DNA of 64,000 bases from Vibrio agarivorans (GTDB lineage Bacteria > Pseudomonadota > Gammaproteobacteria > Enterobacterales > Vibrionaceae). Within the stretch, counting starts at the first letter, position 1. Every line of letters begins with the position of its first letter. The translations under genes and the position numbers were made by a program. Below are positions 8,991 through 18,298 of the stretch, one piece after another. The stretch covers positions 2,948,241 to 3,012,240 of the forward strand of contig NZ_JAUFQF010000004.1 in the NCBI RefSeq assembly GCF_030409635.1, given 5' to 3'. Under the pieces are notes generated by a model that worked only from the letters and a program-made list of their open reading frames with translations, searched no databases and was not told where the DNA came from.

Positions 8991-9761
8991 TTAATAAATA
9001 GATGAAATAAACTGCTGTAATCGTTCTGATTCAGGGTTCGTAAATAGCTTAGCTGGATCTCCCTGCTCTTCCACTTTGCCTTGATGAAGGAACATCACAT
9101 GGTTGGACACATCACGAGCGAATGCCATTTCATGGGTCACCACCAGCATGGTACGCCCCTCTTCTGCAAGGTCACGCATTACACCTAATACTTCGCCAAC
9201 AAGTTCCGGGTCAAGCGCTGAGGTGGGTTCATCAAACAGCATCACTTCTGGGTCAACAGCCAGTGCACGGGCAATGGCCGCACGTTGCTGTTGCCCCCCC
9301 GATAAGTGACCAGGGTAGTAATCTTTACGCTCCCACAAGCCTACCTTTTTTAAGATAAGCTCTGCATTTTCGATCGCTTGTGCTTTTGGTACACCAAGAA
9401 CATGTACAGGTGCTTCGATGACGTTTTCAAGTACGGTCATGTGCGACCATAGATTGAAGCTTTGGAACACCATTGCTAGGCGAGAGCGGATACGTTGAAC
9501 TTGTTTTTCATTGACTGGTAAGGACTCACCAGCGCGGTTCTGTTTCATTTGAATCAATTCACCATTGACCCAAATCTCACCCGCGGTTGGCGTTTCAAGA
9601 AGGTTGATACAACGAAGGAAGGTACTTTTACCAGAACCAGAGGAGCCGATGATGGAGATCACGTCACCTTTGTGCGCTTCAAGGGAGATCCCTTTCAGTA
9701 CTTCATTTTGGCCAAAGGTTTTGTGTAGATCTTTAATATCTAGCGCGGCGACATCTTTCAT
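8991..9761 (-). CDS. Amino-acid ABC transporter ATP-binding protein (HisP/AotP type)
   Basis: Cytoplasmic ATPase that powers the transporter, 256 residues. Walker A is GSSGSGKST, the signature LSGGQQQR, Walker B VMLFDEPTSALDP, and the switch His follows in VVTHEM. The text is closer to HisP of enteric bacteria (shared FNLWSHMTVLENV and DPELVGEVL) than to ArtP, so a basic amino acid substrate is likely. It is the first gene of the unit, with a long leader; an ArgR-like box (9956-9973) and a PurR-like site (9857-9872) lie upstream. Confidence 0.92.
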   Translation of the reverse strand: MKDVAALDIKDLHKTFGQNEVLKGISLEAHKGDVISIIGSSGSGKSTFLRCINLLETPTAGEIWVNGELIQMKQNRAGESLPVNEKQVQRIRSRLAMVFQSFNLWSHMTVLENVIEAPVHVLGVPKAQAIENAELILKKVGLWERKDYYPGHLSGGQQQRAAIARALAVDPEVMLFDEPTSALDPELVGEVLGVMRDLAEEGRTMLVVTHEMAFARDVSNHVMFLHQGKVEEQGDPAKLFTNPESERLQQFISSIY

Positions 9762-9856
9762 GCGCTCTAACTCCCTGTCTTAACAATTATTCTCTTCATG
9801 AGAAATTCTGCGTACTAAACTAGCACCCAGCCACAGGGAACGCAACATAGCATTAA

Positions 9857-9872
9857 CCGCAAACGTTTACTT
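9857..9872. promoter_or_regulatory. PurR/LacI-family-like operator upstream of the ABC transporter
   Basis: CCGCAAACGTTTACTT, centred on CGCAAACGTTT; it matches most of the PurR consensus ACGCAAACGTTTGCGT. It lies about 96 bp upstream of the ATPase start. A LacI/GalR-family protein is expected to bind; which one is not decided. Confidence 0.35.
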
Positions 9873-9955
9873 TTCCAGCAAAAAGCGCGGCAAAAAACAG
9901 CAGTTGCGAATAATTAGTCTGTAATAATTTGTAAATGTGGGAATGTATGCCGAAT

Positions 9956-9973
9956 ATTGAATATTTACTCAAT
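9956..9973. promoter_or_regulatory. Candidate ARG box (ArgR operator)
   Basis: ATTGAATATTTACTCAAT is a near-perfect dyad close to the ArgR half-site pattern (TGAAT....ATTCA). It lies about 195 bp upstream of the transporter ATPase gene, so it would act on a distal promoter. Arginine control would suit a basic amino-acid transporter; inferred only. Confidence 0.3.
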
Positions 9974-10008
9974 GACACCACAGCTTTCAACGGTAACATT
10001 ATCGAAAC

Positions 10009-10039
10009 AAAAAAGGGAAGCTTATGCTCCCCTTTTTTG
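10009..10039 (-). terminator. Bidirectional terminator after the lipoprotein gene
   Basis: AAAAAAGGGAAGC and GCTCCCCTTTTTT arms flank a short loop; T-runs occur on both strands. It ends the lipoprotein gene (stop at 10056) on the minus strand. Confidence 0.75.
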
Positions 10040-10055
10040 CTCAAAATAACTAACG

Positions 10056-11582
10056 CTACCAGTTAACGGAGTTTGCAACCAACTCAGAGTTTGTCTTCAT
10101 GACTGTCTTTGATAATTCGTTAGCTCCACTTTGCCCCAAAATAAGACCATTAACGTCATATTTATGAGTAGAAGGCTCTATTGAATGGTCAGATAAAACA
10201 TCAACATTATAACTGCTCGCCGCTATGTATAAAGCAGCTTCTTCATCGCTCATATCGCCAGCATCTAGTAATCCAACAATTACGGTATCATTACTAGCAA
10301 CCGATAGGTATTCTGTCACACTCTCTAATAAAATCTGCTCTGTGGCCGGTGTATGGTAAATCGTTTGGAAAGCATCTCTACCATTTACAGTTTTTGTACG
10401 AACGTGAGTACGCTGAACATCCCAACCTTGTGGAGCATAGCCAGCTAAGGAAACGCAGTTACTCGCACCTCCAACACAACTCGCAGTAGCAACACTCTGT
10501 TCGAATGAGGATAATTCGTAATTTTCAAGAAAATGAACGTCAGTAGTACTGTCTAGTGCCGAAGCAGTTGTTAAAGTCCACTTACCAGTATTGTCACTCG
10601 ATATACCTTCAAGCAGCACATTCCAATGACTCAATTGAGTATCGGAAAAAACAATACCAGACTTAGTCAGACCGTCGGCTTGTTCAAAAACTTCTTGCCA
10701 ACTGTAGACGTTGTTATCAAGGACAACATTGACTGAACCTCTATTAAAAGCAACACCTGAAGCAACAGAAATAGTAAATTCTTCATGAGACAGCGCATCC
10801 ATCAGTACAACTGGTTCTGAGCCAATACCAGTTTCTTGACTATATATATTTGATCGGTCAAAAACCGCATAACTCATAAAATTATTGTATGACATTCCGT
10901 CTGCATCTCGAAATGCTGTTGCTAACTTTTTCTCTGTTGCTGGGACATCTGAATGCACTGGCACTGCCTGATAATTATCAGCCCCTGCTCCTGTTACTTG
11001 GTTCATACTAGCACTAGTTTGATAGTAACTTGCAGCACCACCGGCTAACGCAACTCGTGCATCCAGATCGCTTTCTGCATATCTAAAGCTCTCATTTCTT
11101 ACACAATCGTTTCCGTCCTGTGAGTATCGAATGGAAAGCGTCATGTTCTGAACAAACTCCTTTTGAAAGGATGTGATAAAGCTTTCACGTGAACCTGAGT
11201 TTCTACCCTCATTTTCCTCTACAGACATATATCCACCCTCAGGAATAGTTTTCCAATCGAATGTTACGGTCCCTGTTGTACTCGGTTGAAACTCTTCAAT
11301 GATACTCCCGTCAACATCATGCATTAAGACTTGGAATTGGCGAGTAGCCTGGCGACCAATAACAAAGTAATCAAAATCCTGATCATCAACAGACGTATGA
11401 TTGAAATAAATAGAACACCCTTTAAAATCGGTGTTTAGTTCTTCTTGTGTTACCCTTAATGGCTCTACAAAGCTCCAAGTTACATTTTTTGGTGTATAGC
11501 CACCACCGCCACTGCTTCCCCCACAACCAATTAGCGCACCCGAAACTGCCGCCACGATTGGCAAAACAACTGCTTTTTTCAT
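10056..11582 (-). CDS. Large surface or periplasmic lipoprotein, function unknown
   Basis: Product of 508 residues. The signal peptide ends in a lipobox (MKKAVVLPIVAAVSGALIGC) followed by a flexible Gly/Ser tract (GGSSGGGG), so it should be lipidated; residue +2 is Gly, not Asp, so outer-membrane sorting is expected. The start at 11582 is fixed by the signal peptide; a longer frame begins at 11615. The body is soluble, beta-rich looking and acidic, with a possible disulfide loop (CVGGASNC, ~residues 375-385). I do not recognise a named domain. It stands alone between the transporter and the DUF3360 gene, with its own terminator, and its base composition seems slightly richer in A+T than its neighbours. 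Confidence 0.7.
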   Translation of the reverse strand: MKKAVVLPIVAAVSGALIGCGGSSGGGGYTPKNVTWSFVEPLRVTQEELNTDFKGCSIYFNHTSVDDQDFDYFVIGRQATRQFQVLMHDVDGSIIEEFQPSTTGTVTFDWKTIPEGGYMSVEENEGRNSGSRESFITSFQKEFVQNMTLSIRYSQDGNDCVRNESFRYAESDLDARVALAGGAASYYQTSASMNQVTGAGADNYQAVPVHSDVPATEKKLATAFRDADGMSYNNFMSYAVFDRSNIYSQETGIGSEPVVLMDALSHEEFTISVASGVAFNRGSVNVVLDNNVYSWQEVFEQADGLTKSGIVFSDTQLSHWNVLLEGISSDNTGKWTLTTASALDSTTDVHFLENYELSSFEQSVATASCVGGASNCVSLAGYAPQGWDVQRTHVRTKTVNGRDAFQTIYHTPATEQILLESVTEYLSVASNDTVIVGLLDAGDMSDEEAALYIAASSYNVDVLSDHSIEPSTHKYDVNGLILGQSGANELSKTVMKTNSELVANSVNW

Positions 11583-11841
11583 TATGTGTTCCTTTAAATT
11601 CATTCTGAGCGGCAAACTCGTGCCGGAAATCTGACTGTGTTAGTAATATAACGGTACTAATGCAGACTTCATGCCACAAATGTAAACAAATGTTATAGGC
11701 CGCAAATTTGGTAAAAAATGCTCACTTTGTCTACAAAAAAGTAATCCACTTTCGATGTTGGAATGTAATTTCCTTATAAACAGCAATGATTTAGCGATTA
11801 TTGCAATCAAATGTAATTAAATTTCAACTAAATTTTATAAA

Positions 11842-11855
11842 GTGATCTAAATCAA
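11842..11855 (+). promoter_or_regulatory. FNR-like site upstream of the DUF3360 gene
   Basis: GTGATCTAAATCAA against the FNR consensus TTGAT-N4-ATCAA: only the first base differs. CRP could also recognise it. Anaerobic control would match the neighbouring pflB. Confidence 0.5.
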
Positions 11856-11913
11856 TCACCCAAAAGGGTAAGCACGTTAAACTCCCTGCCAATCTAGGTA
11901 CACTCCCTTTTTG

Positions 11914-11929
11914 TTGGCACGAATTGGGC
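11914..11929 (+). promoter_or_regulatory. Sigma-54-like promoter element
   Basis: TTGGCACG (11914-11921) is an exact -24 box; GG (11916-11917) and GC (11928-11929) are separated by exactly 10 bases, as sigma-54 requires, but the -12 box reads GGGC rather than TTGC. A start near 11941 would serve the DUF3360 gene. Confidence 0.35.
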
Positions 11930-12066
11930 GGGTTTTCTATCGCTTGGCAGCCGTATTAAACCTTTGGCACTTGAAATGTGTGCTAGGATTTTCATAACCA
12001 TTCTTCGCAAGGATTGCGATTTGTTCGAAAGAACATACTTACTATTTCTAACATCATGAGGAATCT

Positions 12067-13614
12067 ATGTCAGACGCAATGAATAAGGCTCATTCAGCTG
12101 AAGATATTGAGACTAAAAGCTACAGTGAGCTACATCGTCCCGCATCAGAGTTCGATTCACGCTCAGATTATCTCGATCACGAACTACAAATTATGAAGCC
12201 TCGCCGCTTCGGTCTTAACCTTCCAGGTCGTGATTTCCGCTTTGAACTTGAAGATCTTGTTCCTGCATTAGCAGGTACTATCGGTATTATCGCAATGTAC
12301 TCTGCGGTAATGATGTCTTGGGCAGATGGCCTAACCGCTGCTTGGGACCACGTAGAACTGGGCAAAGAGTTTGCGATTGAAGTCGCGCGTGTTGAGATGC
12401 TTATCCCAGCACTGCTTTTCTGTATTCTTGCATCGGGCTTCTTTAACCCGCGTGCAAACCTTGCCGGTAACCACGGCCCGATGATCCCACTCATCGGCTC
12501 AATCGCACTAGCGGGTGCTCACCCACTCGCTCTAGCAATTTTGCTAGGTGTATTTGGTCTTCTATTGAGTTACTTTAAAGGTGGTTCCAAACTGGTCAAC
12601 TTGACCTCAGAAGGTACCGCAGGTGGCTTATTGATCTTCCTCGGTTTTACCGGGGTGATGAGCCAAATTGGTTCGATTCAGTCTTGGGCTGTTGGTCTGC
12701 AATCTGCTGATGTTACCGCAGGTAGCATGGGTTACGTTGGCCTTGTGGTTCTGGGTATCAACATCGCGATTTACGCTTACTTAGCGAAAATCAACATGCG
12801 CTGGTTGGCAATCCCTGTCTGTGCATTTGCCGGTCTATTAATTGCTTTAGGCCTTGGCGCTGGTTTCGACCTTAAGTTTGAAACAGAGATGGGTATCCCT
12901 AACCTAAACCCAATGTACTGGTGGGGTAGCACTGAAGAAGGTTGGATGCTAGGTCTTCCAAACCTAGAGCACTTCATTGCATCACTGCCGTTTGCGATTC
13001 TTGCGGTTGCTATGTGGTCACCTGATTTCCTTGGTCACCGTATCTTCCAAGAACTGAACTACCCACGTCGTACTGAGAAAGTACTGATGGACGTGGATGA
13101 TACAATGACTATGTGTTCGTTCCGTCAAATGGTCGGTACTGCGGTTGGTGGTGGTAACATCACTTCATCTTGGGGTACTTACATGATCCCTGCAGCGATC
13201 GCGAAGCGTCCTATTCCTGCTGGTGCGATCCTACTAGGCTCGTTCTGTATCATCGTGGCAATCCTTGGTTTCCCAATGGATGTTGCGGTATGGCCACCAG
13301 TTATGCGTATTGCGCTTCTTGTAGGCGTATTCTTGCCGCTTCTTGAAGCGGGCATGCAGATGGTTAAAGACACAAAAGATTCACAAGCTGCTGGTATTTG
13401 TATCTTTGCTTCTGTTGTTGCTAACCCTGTTCTTGCTTGGGCACTGACTATGTTCCTAGACAACAACGGTTTAATCGGCGACAAAGAACGCGCGTCACGT
13501 CTATCATTTGTTGATAAGATTGTGATCCCAGTGGGTGTGTTCGTGGTTTGTCTGGTAGCAATGCTTGCTGTTGGTATGCTAGAAAGCCAATACGGCCTAA
13601 AAGCTTGGCTATAA
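12067..13614 (+). CDS. Multi-pass inner-membrane protein, DUF3360 family
   Basis: Product of 515 residues. The first ~70 residues are polar and cytoplasmic; the rest has a dozen or so hydrophobic helices (for example LVPALAGTIGIIAMYSAVMM and AIPVCAFAGLLIALGLGAG). A repeat-like pattern of Gly-rich helices (LAGNHGPMIPLIGSIALAGA) recalls anion or nucleobase exchangers of the SLC26/NAT fold, but that is a resemblance only. I recall this family, DUF3360, beside pflB in V. cholerae. The association with pyruvate formate-lyase and an FNR-like site suggests a role in anaerobic metabolism, perhaps transport of a small acid; unproven. Strong ribosome site TGAGGAATCT. Confidence 0.8.
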   Translation: MSDAMNKAHSAEDIETKSYSELHRPASEFDSRSDYLDHELQIMKPRRFGLNLPGRDFRFELEDLVPALAGTIGIIAMYSAVMMSWADGLTAAWDHVELGKEFAIEVARVEMLIPALLFCILASGFFNPRANLAGNHGPMIPLIGSIALAGAHPLALAILLGVFGLLLSYFKGGSKLVNLTSEGTAGGLLIFLGFTGVMSQIGSIQSWAVGLQSADVTAGSMGYVGLVVLGINIAIYAYLAKINMRWLAIPVCAFAGLLIALGLGAGFDLKFETEMGIPNLNPMYWWGSTEEGWMLGLPNLEHFIASLPFAILAVAMWSPDFLGHRIFQELNYPRRTEKVLMDVDDTMTMCSFRQMVGTAVGGGNITSSWGTYMIPAAIAKRPIPAGAILLGSFCIIVAILGFPMDVAVWPPVMRIALLVGVFLPLLEAGMQMVKDTKDSQAAGICIFASVVANPVLAWALTMFLDNNGLIGDKERASRLSFVDKIVIPVGVFVVCLVAMLAVGMLESQYGLKAWL

Positions 13615-13629
13615 GGCGATATGTATTGT

Positions 13630-13651
13630 AGGGCAGCTCCGGCTGCCCTTT
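13630..13651 (+). terminator. Weak terminator or attenuator after the DUF3360 gene
   Basis: AGGGCAGC pairs with GCTGCCCT, but the tail is only TTTGT. It may let part of the transcript continue into pflB. Confidence 0.45.
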
Positions 13652-13732
13652 GTAAAACATTTTTAACATTTACAAAAAAATTTAGCATTTATTGATTTAG
13701 TTTAAGGTTTCAAATATTTTTTTGTTTTACCC

Positions 13733-13746
13733 TTGAATTAAATCGA
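13733..13746 (+). promoter_or_regulatory. FNR-like site in the pflB promoter region
   Basis: TTGAATTAAATCGA compared with TTGAT-N4-ATCAA (8 of 10 fixed positions). It lies about 145 bp upstream of pflB; a second weak match begins at 13692. FNR activation of pfl is well established in enteric bacteria. Confidence 0.45.
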
Positions 13747-13890
13747 GGAAATCTCCACACTATAGATGGTGACAATATTTATAGATGCATAGAACGATTT
13801 ATCGTCTATACATATTGTTACTTAGAGTGTACTAAGGCGCCACACGGTGTCTAATGTACGTGTTTTTTCTACTAAAAAGGTAGGTATGTC

Positions 13891-16167
13891 ATGGCTGAGC
13901 AATTTGCTAAAGCTTGGGAAGGTTTTGCTGAAGGTGATTGGCAAAACGAAGTAAACGTACGTGACTTCATTCAGAAGAACTACGCTCCTTATGAAGGCGA
14001 CGAGTCTTTCCTAGTTTCTGAAGGTACTGAAGCGACTAACACGCTTTGGGCTAAAGTAATGGAAGGTATCAAACAGGAAAACAGCACTCACGCTCCTGTT
14101 GATTTCGATACTTCTGTTATCTCTACCATCACTTCACATGATGCGGGTTACATCAACAAAGACCTAGAAACTATCGTTGGTCTACAAACTGAAGCGCCTC
14201 TTAAGCGTGCAATCATGCCTAACGGTGGCGTGCGCATGATCGAAGGTTCTTGTAAAGCATACGGCCGTACGCTTGACCCACAAGTTTCTAAAATCTACTC
14301 AGAGTACCGCAAAACACACAACCAAGGTGTTTTCGATGTTTACTCTCCAGACATCCTAAAATGTCGTAAGTCTGGCGTTCTGACTGGTCTTCCAGATGCA
14401 TACGGCCGTGGTCGTATCATTGGTGACTACCGCCGCGTAGCACTTTACGGTGTAGACTTCCTAATGAAGGACAAAGTTGCTCAGTTCCACTCAACTCAAG
14501 AGCAACTAGAAGCGGGCGACAACCTGCAAATGACTATGCAGCTGCGTGAAGAGCTTCAAGAGCAACACCGCGCACTAGGTCAACTAAAAGAGATGGCAGC
14601 TTCTTACGGCTTCGACATTTCTGGTCCTGCAACAACTGCAAAAGAAGCAATCCAGTGGACTTACTTCGGTTACCTAGCAGCGGTTAAGTCTCAAAACGGC
14701 GCAGCAATGTCTCTAGGTCGTACTTCGACTTTCCTTGACGTTTACGTTGAGCGTGACATCGCAGCTGGCATCATCACTGAAGAACAAGCTCAGGAAATGA
14801 TCGACCACTTCGTAATGAAACTACGTATGGTTCGTTTCCTACGCACTCCTGAGTACGATGAGCTATTCTCTGGCGACCCAATCTGGGCAACAGAATCTAT
14901 GGGTGGTATGGGTGTTGACGGTCGTACACTAGTTACACGTACAAACTTCCGTTTCCTAAACACGCTATACACTATGGGTCCTTCTCCAGAGCCAAACATC
15001 ACTGTACTTTGGTCTGAGCAGCTACCTGAAGGCTTCAAGAAGTTCTGTGCGAAGGTATCTATCGATACTTCTTCTATCCAGTACGAAAACGATGACCTAA
15101 TGCGTCCAGATTTCGACAACGATGACTACGCTATCGCTTGTTGTGTATCTCCAATGGTTATCGGTAAGCACATGCAGTTCTTCGGTGCGCGTGCAAACCT
15201 TGCTAAGACTCTACTTTACGTTATCAACGGCGGTGTAGATGAGAAGCTTAAGATCCAAGTTGGTCCTAAGACTGAAGCAATGACTGACGAAGTTCTAGAC
15301 TTCGACAAAGTTTGGGCTGGTCTAGACAGCTTTATGGATTGGCTAGCAACACAATACGTGACTGCGCTAAACGCAATCCACTACTCTCACGACAAGTACA
15401 GCTACGAAGCAGCGCTTATGGCTCTACACGACCGTGACGTTCGTCGTACTATGGCTTGTGGTATTGCTGGTCTATCTGTTGCAGCTGACTCTCTATCTGC
15501 AATCAAATACGGCACAGTTAAGCCAATCCGTGACGAAGACGGTATCGCAATCGACTTCGACATCTCTGGCGACTACCCGAAATTTGGTAACAACGACGCT
15601 CGCGTTGATGACATGGCTTGTGAACTTGTTACTAGCTTCATGAACAAGATCCGTAAGCTTAAGACTTACCGTGATGCGGTACCTACACAGTCTATCCTTA
15701 CTATCACTTCAAACGTGGTATACGGTAAGAAGACAGGTACTACACCAGACGGTCGTAAAGCAGGTGCTCCATTCGCTCCAGGTGCAAACCCAATGCACGG
15801 TCGCGATGAGAAAGGTGCTGTAGCTTCTCTTACTTCTGTAGGTAAACTACCGTTTGCTGACGCTAAAGATGGTATCTCATACACATTCTCTATCGTTCCA
15901 AACGCACTAGGTAAAGAAGAAGATTCACAACGTTCTAACCTTGCTGGTCTAATGGATGGTTACTTCCACCACGAAGCTGGCATTGAAGGTGGTCAACACC
16001 TAAACGTGAACGTTCTTAACCGCGAAACTCTAGAAGACGCAGTTAAGCACCCTGAGAACTACCCTCAGCTAACAATTCGTGTATCAGGCTACGCTGTACG
16101 CTTCAACTCTCTGACTCCAGAGCAGCAAGCTGACGTAATCGCACGTACATTCACTGAATCTTTATAA
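13891..16167 (+). CDS. pflB: Formate acetyltransferase (pyruvate formate-lyase)
   Basis: Glycyl-radical enzyme converting pyruvate and CoA to acetyl-CoA and formate in fermentation. It has 758 residues, close to the 760 of E. coli PflB. The catalytic pair Cys417-Cys418 (AIACCVSPM) and the radical-bearing Gly733 (RVSGYAVRF near the C-terminus) are present. Codon use is strongly biased, as in highly expressed genes (repeated ggt, gct, cgt, aac). The activase gene follows, but separated from it by an lpxR gene. FNR-like sites upstream and a strong terminator (16191-16216) suggest a separate, anaerobically induced transcript. Confidence 0.98.
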   Translation: MAEQFAKAWEGFAEGDWQNEVNVRDFIQKNYAPYEGDESFLVSEGTEATNTLWAKVMEGIKQENSTHAPVDFDTSVISTITSHDAGYINKDLETIVGLQTEAPLKRAIMPNGGVRMIEGSCKAYGRTLDPQVSKIYSEYRKTHNQGVFDVYSPDILKCRKSGVLTGLPDAYGRGRIIGDYRRVALYGVDFLMKDKVAQFHSTQEQLEAGDNLQMTMQLREELQEQHRALGQLKEMAASYGFDISGPATTAKEAIQWTYFGYLAAVKSQNGAAMSLGRTSTFLDVYVERDIAAGIITEEQAQEMIDHFVMKLRMVRFLRTPEYDELFSGDPIWATESMGGMGVDGRTLVTRTNFRFLNTLYTMGPSPEPNITVLWSEQLPEGFKKFCAKVSIDTSSIQYENDDLMRPDFDNDDYAIACCVSPMVIGKHMQFFGARANLAKTLLYVINGGVDEKLKIQVGPKTEAMTDEVLDFDKVWAGLDSFMDWLATQYVTALNAIHYSHDKYSYEAALMALHDRDVRRTMACGIAGLSVAADSLSAIKYGTVKPIRDEDGIAIDFDISGDYPKFGNNDARVDDMACELVTSFMNKIRKLKTYRDAVPTQSILTITSNVVYGKKTGTTPDGRKAGAPFAPGANPMHGRDEKGAVASLTSVGKLPFADAKDGISYTFSIVPNALGKEEDSQRSNLAGLMDGYFHHEAGIEGGQHLNVNVLNRETLEDAVKHPENYPQLTIRVSGYAVRFNSLTPEQQADVIARTFTESL

Positions 16168-16190
16168 TTAGAGACACTCATTGAATAGTG

Positions 16191-16216
16191 AAAGCCCCGC
16201 CTTGTGCGGGGCTTTT
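16191..16216 (+). terminator. Terminator of pflB
   Basis: AAAGCCCCGC and GCGGGGCTTT arms around CTTGT, followed by TTTTT. Confidence 0.9.
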
Positions 16217-16328
16217 TGCATTCAGATTTACTGCACAAAACCTCACATAACCCTGACAATTACTCGGACAAAGCGGAATTTTTAGGTACTATAGCTGCAA
16301 TTAACAAAAGGAAGTTGTAGTTATAATA

Positions 16329-17327
16329 ATGAAGCCTTTAGCATTACTGGCATTGAGCCTTTCTTCTCTCGCTTGCAGCGTTGCTGCCTCTGACAGAAAT
16401 ACACTTGTATTTAGTATCGATAACGACGGAATGGTGCGTACCGATCACGACTATTCTAATGGTCTGTTTCTTTCCTACACGACTGGAGCCATTAATCCTC
16501 CGATGTTTTTACGCCCATTGAGCCTTTCGGCTTGGGGTGTCTCTTCCCTCGATAAATTTGAGTTCGTGCTTGGCCACAAAATGTGGACACCTGAAGATAT
16601 CGAAGAAGAGAATGCTATTGCTGGCGATCGTCCTTATGCGGGCTTTTTCCATACAGAGTTTAACTACATTAGCTTGCACCCACAGCAAGCCCATCGCTTC
16701 AATTTAACTGTTGGTGTGACGGGTGATAACTCTTTTGCTTCCGAAGCGCAAAGTATTGTACACAGTATTGTCGGCTCTGATGATCCTATGGGTTGGGATA
16801 ACCAAATCGACGAAGGCTGGGTGGGTAGCATTGGCTATCTTAGCCACTACAACCTGATGCGTGAGCGCTCTTTTGGCAACTCTCAAGTGGAGATTTCGAA
16901 TGTCAGTGAAGTGAACGCTGGTAACTTCCGCAGTGATATATCGACCGGTTTTATGTTCCGTTGGGGTACTGACCTTGAGGGCAATATGGGTTCGGCCAAC
17001 ATTGACCATGAGAACCCGTTCCGCGCTGGTATGATAGGCGCGTCAAATTCTGGATGGTTTGGTTTTGCTGGTGCAAAAGGCCGTATCCGCTTTAACGATG
17101 TGACTATCGAAGGTCATCGTGAGCTCGTTAACCCAGACCCAAATTTGCCGCTTTCCGCTTACGAAATGGAAATCGAACCACTTCAGGCTTCGATGATTGT
17201 GGGTATGGTTTGGTATAACCAAAACTTTGGTGCCAGCCTCACTATTTCCGGGCACACACCAGAATACAAAGATGCACCACAACCGGTTTATGGTACGGGT
17301 GGCTTTACCTTGTTTGGATTCTTCTAA
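16329..17327 (+). CDS. lpxR: Lipid A 3'-O-deacylase family protein (LpxR/DUF2219)
   Basis: Outer-membrane beta-barrel enzyme of 332 residues that removes the 3'-acyloxyacyl group from lipid A. A signal peptide (MKPLALLALSLSSLACSVAAS) is followed by the family entry motif SIDNDGMVRTDHDYSNG, which carries the Asn-Asp pair and the DxxYSNG segment expected at the Salmonella LpxR active site. GDRPYAGF in the next block is also typical, and the protein ends in Phe (TLFGFF), the beta-barrel assembly signal. It sits between pflB and pflA, each with its own control elements, so it is probably expressed alone. The activity is inferred from the family, and substrate position may differ in Vibrio. Confidence 0.85.
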   Translation: MKPLALLALSLSSLACSVAASDRNTLVFSIDNDGMVRTDHDYSNGLFLSYTTGAINPPMFLRPLSLSAWGVSSLDKFEFVLGHKMWTPEDIEEENAIAGDRPYAGFFHTEFNYISLHPQQAHRFNLTVGVTGDNSFASEAQSIVHSIVGSDDPMGWDNQIDEGWVGSIGYLSHYNLMRERSFGNSQVEISNVSEVNAGNFRSDISTGFMFRWGTDLEGNMGSANIDHENPFRAGMIGASNSGWFGFAGAKGRIRFNDVTIEGHRELVNPDPNLPLSAYEMEIEPLQASMIVGMVWYNQNFGASLTISGHTPEYKDAPQPVYGTGGFTLFGFF

Positions 17328-17345
17328 CCTCTAATCACTCAGTTT

Positions 17346-17369
17346 GATAGAGGGGGAAGCCCCTCTATC
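17346..17369 (+). terminator. Hairpin after lpxR
   Basis: Perfect 10-bp arms GATAGAGGGG / CCCCTCTATC with loop GAAG. The tail TGTTCAT is not U-rich, so it may be a weak terminator or an RNA-stabilising stem. Confidence 0.5.
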
Positions 17370-17495
17370 TGTTCATCTCGATCACAGTTACTCACTCTGT
17401 CATGTTCTGTAACCAGCTCATCGGCAATCAAACCTATTTAATCCTCAACTTTTGTAATAAAATATCTCAACTATTTGAAGAACAGAGATTAACTC

Positions 17496-18236
17496 ATGTC
17501 TACTACTGGTCGTATTCACTCGTTCGAGTCTTGTGGCACTGTCGATGGCCCTGGCATCCGCTTTATCGTTTTCCTACAAGGTTGTTTGATGCGTTGTAAA
17601 TACTGTCATAACCGCGATACGTGGGATCCAAAAGACGGTAAAGAAGTCACTGTTGATGAAATAATGAAAGACGCGACGTCTTATCGCCACTTTATGAACG
17701 CTTCTGGCGGTGGTGTGACGTGTTCAGGGGGTGAAGCTATGATGCAGCCTGAATTTGTGCGTGATTTCTTTAAAGCGGCAAAGGCAGAGGGCATCCACAC
17801 TTGCTTAGATACAAATGGCTACATCCGTAAGCACACTGATGTTGTTGATGAAGTTCTTGAGCAAACCGATCTTGTCATGCTTGACCTAAAGCATATGGAT
17901 GACGAAGTACACGAAGATCTCATCGGTGTATCCAATCGCCGTACGTTAGACTTCGCACGTTACCTACAAAAAATCGGTCAGACGACTTGGATCCGCTACG
18001 TAGTTGTTCCTGGCTACACTGATGATCTCGATGCTGCTCGTAAGCTGGGTGAGTTCATCAAAGACATGGACAATGTTGAAAAAGTGGAGCTGCTGCCTTA
18101 TCACAAACTAGGTGCGCACAAATGGGAAGCGCTGGGTCACGACTACCCGCTAGAAGGCGTGAATCCACCTTCTAAAGAGACAATGGATAGCATTGTTGAA
18201 GTGCTAAGCGAATACCACGACAACATCAAATACTAA
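17496..18236 (+). CDS. pflA: Pyruvate formate-lyase 1-activating enzyme
   Basis: Radical-SAM enzyme (246 residues; E. coli also 246) that abstracts hydrogen from the glycine of PflB. The [4Fe-4S] motif is CLMRCKYC (Cys-x3-Cys-x2-Cys) near residue 30, followed by the GGE-type SAM contact ([10 protein letters not shown]). The start ATG at 17496 follows AGAGATTAACTC. It lies 1.3 kb downstream of pflB, with lpxR between, unlike the adjacent pflB-pflA of enterics. A hairpin spans the spacer to yfbU (18241-18269). Confidence 0.97.
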   Translation: MSTTGRIHSFESCGTVDGPGIRFIVFLQGCLMRCKYCHNRDTWDPKDGKEVTVDEIMKDATSYRHFMNASGGGVTCSGGEAMMQPEFVRDFFKAAKAEGIHTCLDTNGYIRKHTDVVDEVLEQTDLVMLDLKHMDDEVHEDLIGVSNRRTLDFARYLQKIGQTTWIRYVVVPGYTDDLDAARKLGEFIKDMDNVEKVELLPYHKLGAHKWEALGHDYPLEGVNPPSKETMDSIVEVLSEYHDNIKY

Positions 18237-18298
18237 TAAGGGTTTACTGGCCTAAATTGCCACTAAACCAATAATTGAAAGTAAAGAGGCTCAAAATA

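Larger units (their letters stand above)
11583..12066. other. Long divergent intergenic region with regulatory sites
   Basis: No gene seen. It separates the lipoprotein gene (minus) from the DUF3360 gene (plus). Visible elements are an FNR/CRP-like site (11842-11855), a sigma-54-like -24/-12 pair (11914-11929), and two small dyads in the leader (CGCAAGGATTGCG near 12007-12019 and TGTTCGAAAGAACA near 12023-12036) before a TGAGGA ribosome site. Confidence 0.6.

Noticed and set aside
12177..13688. Long open frames on the minus strand opposite the DUF3360 gene
   Set aside because: Low-complexity Ser/Thr/Pro-rich translations without ribosome sites, overlapping a well-supported membrane protein gene; shadow frames.
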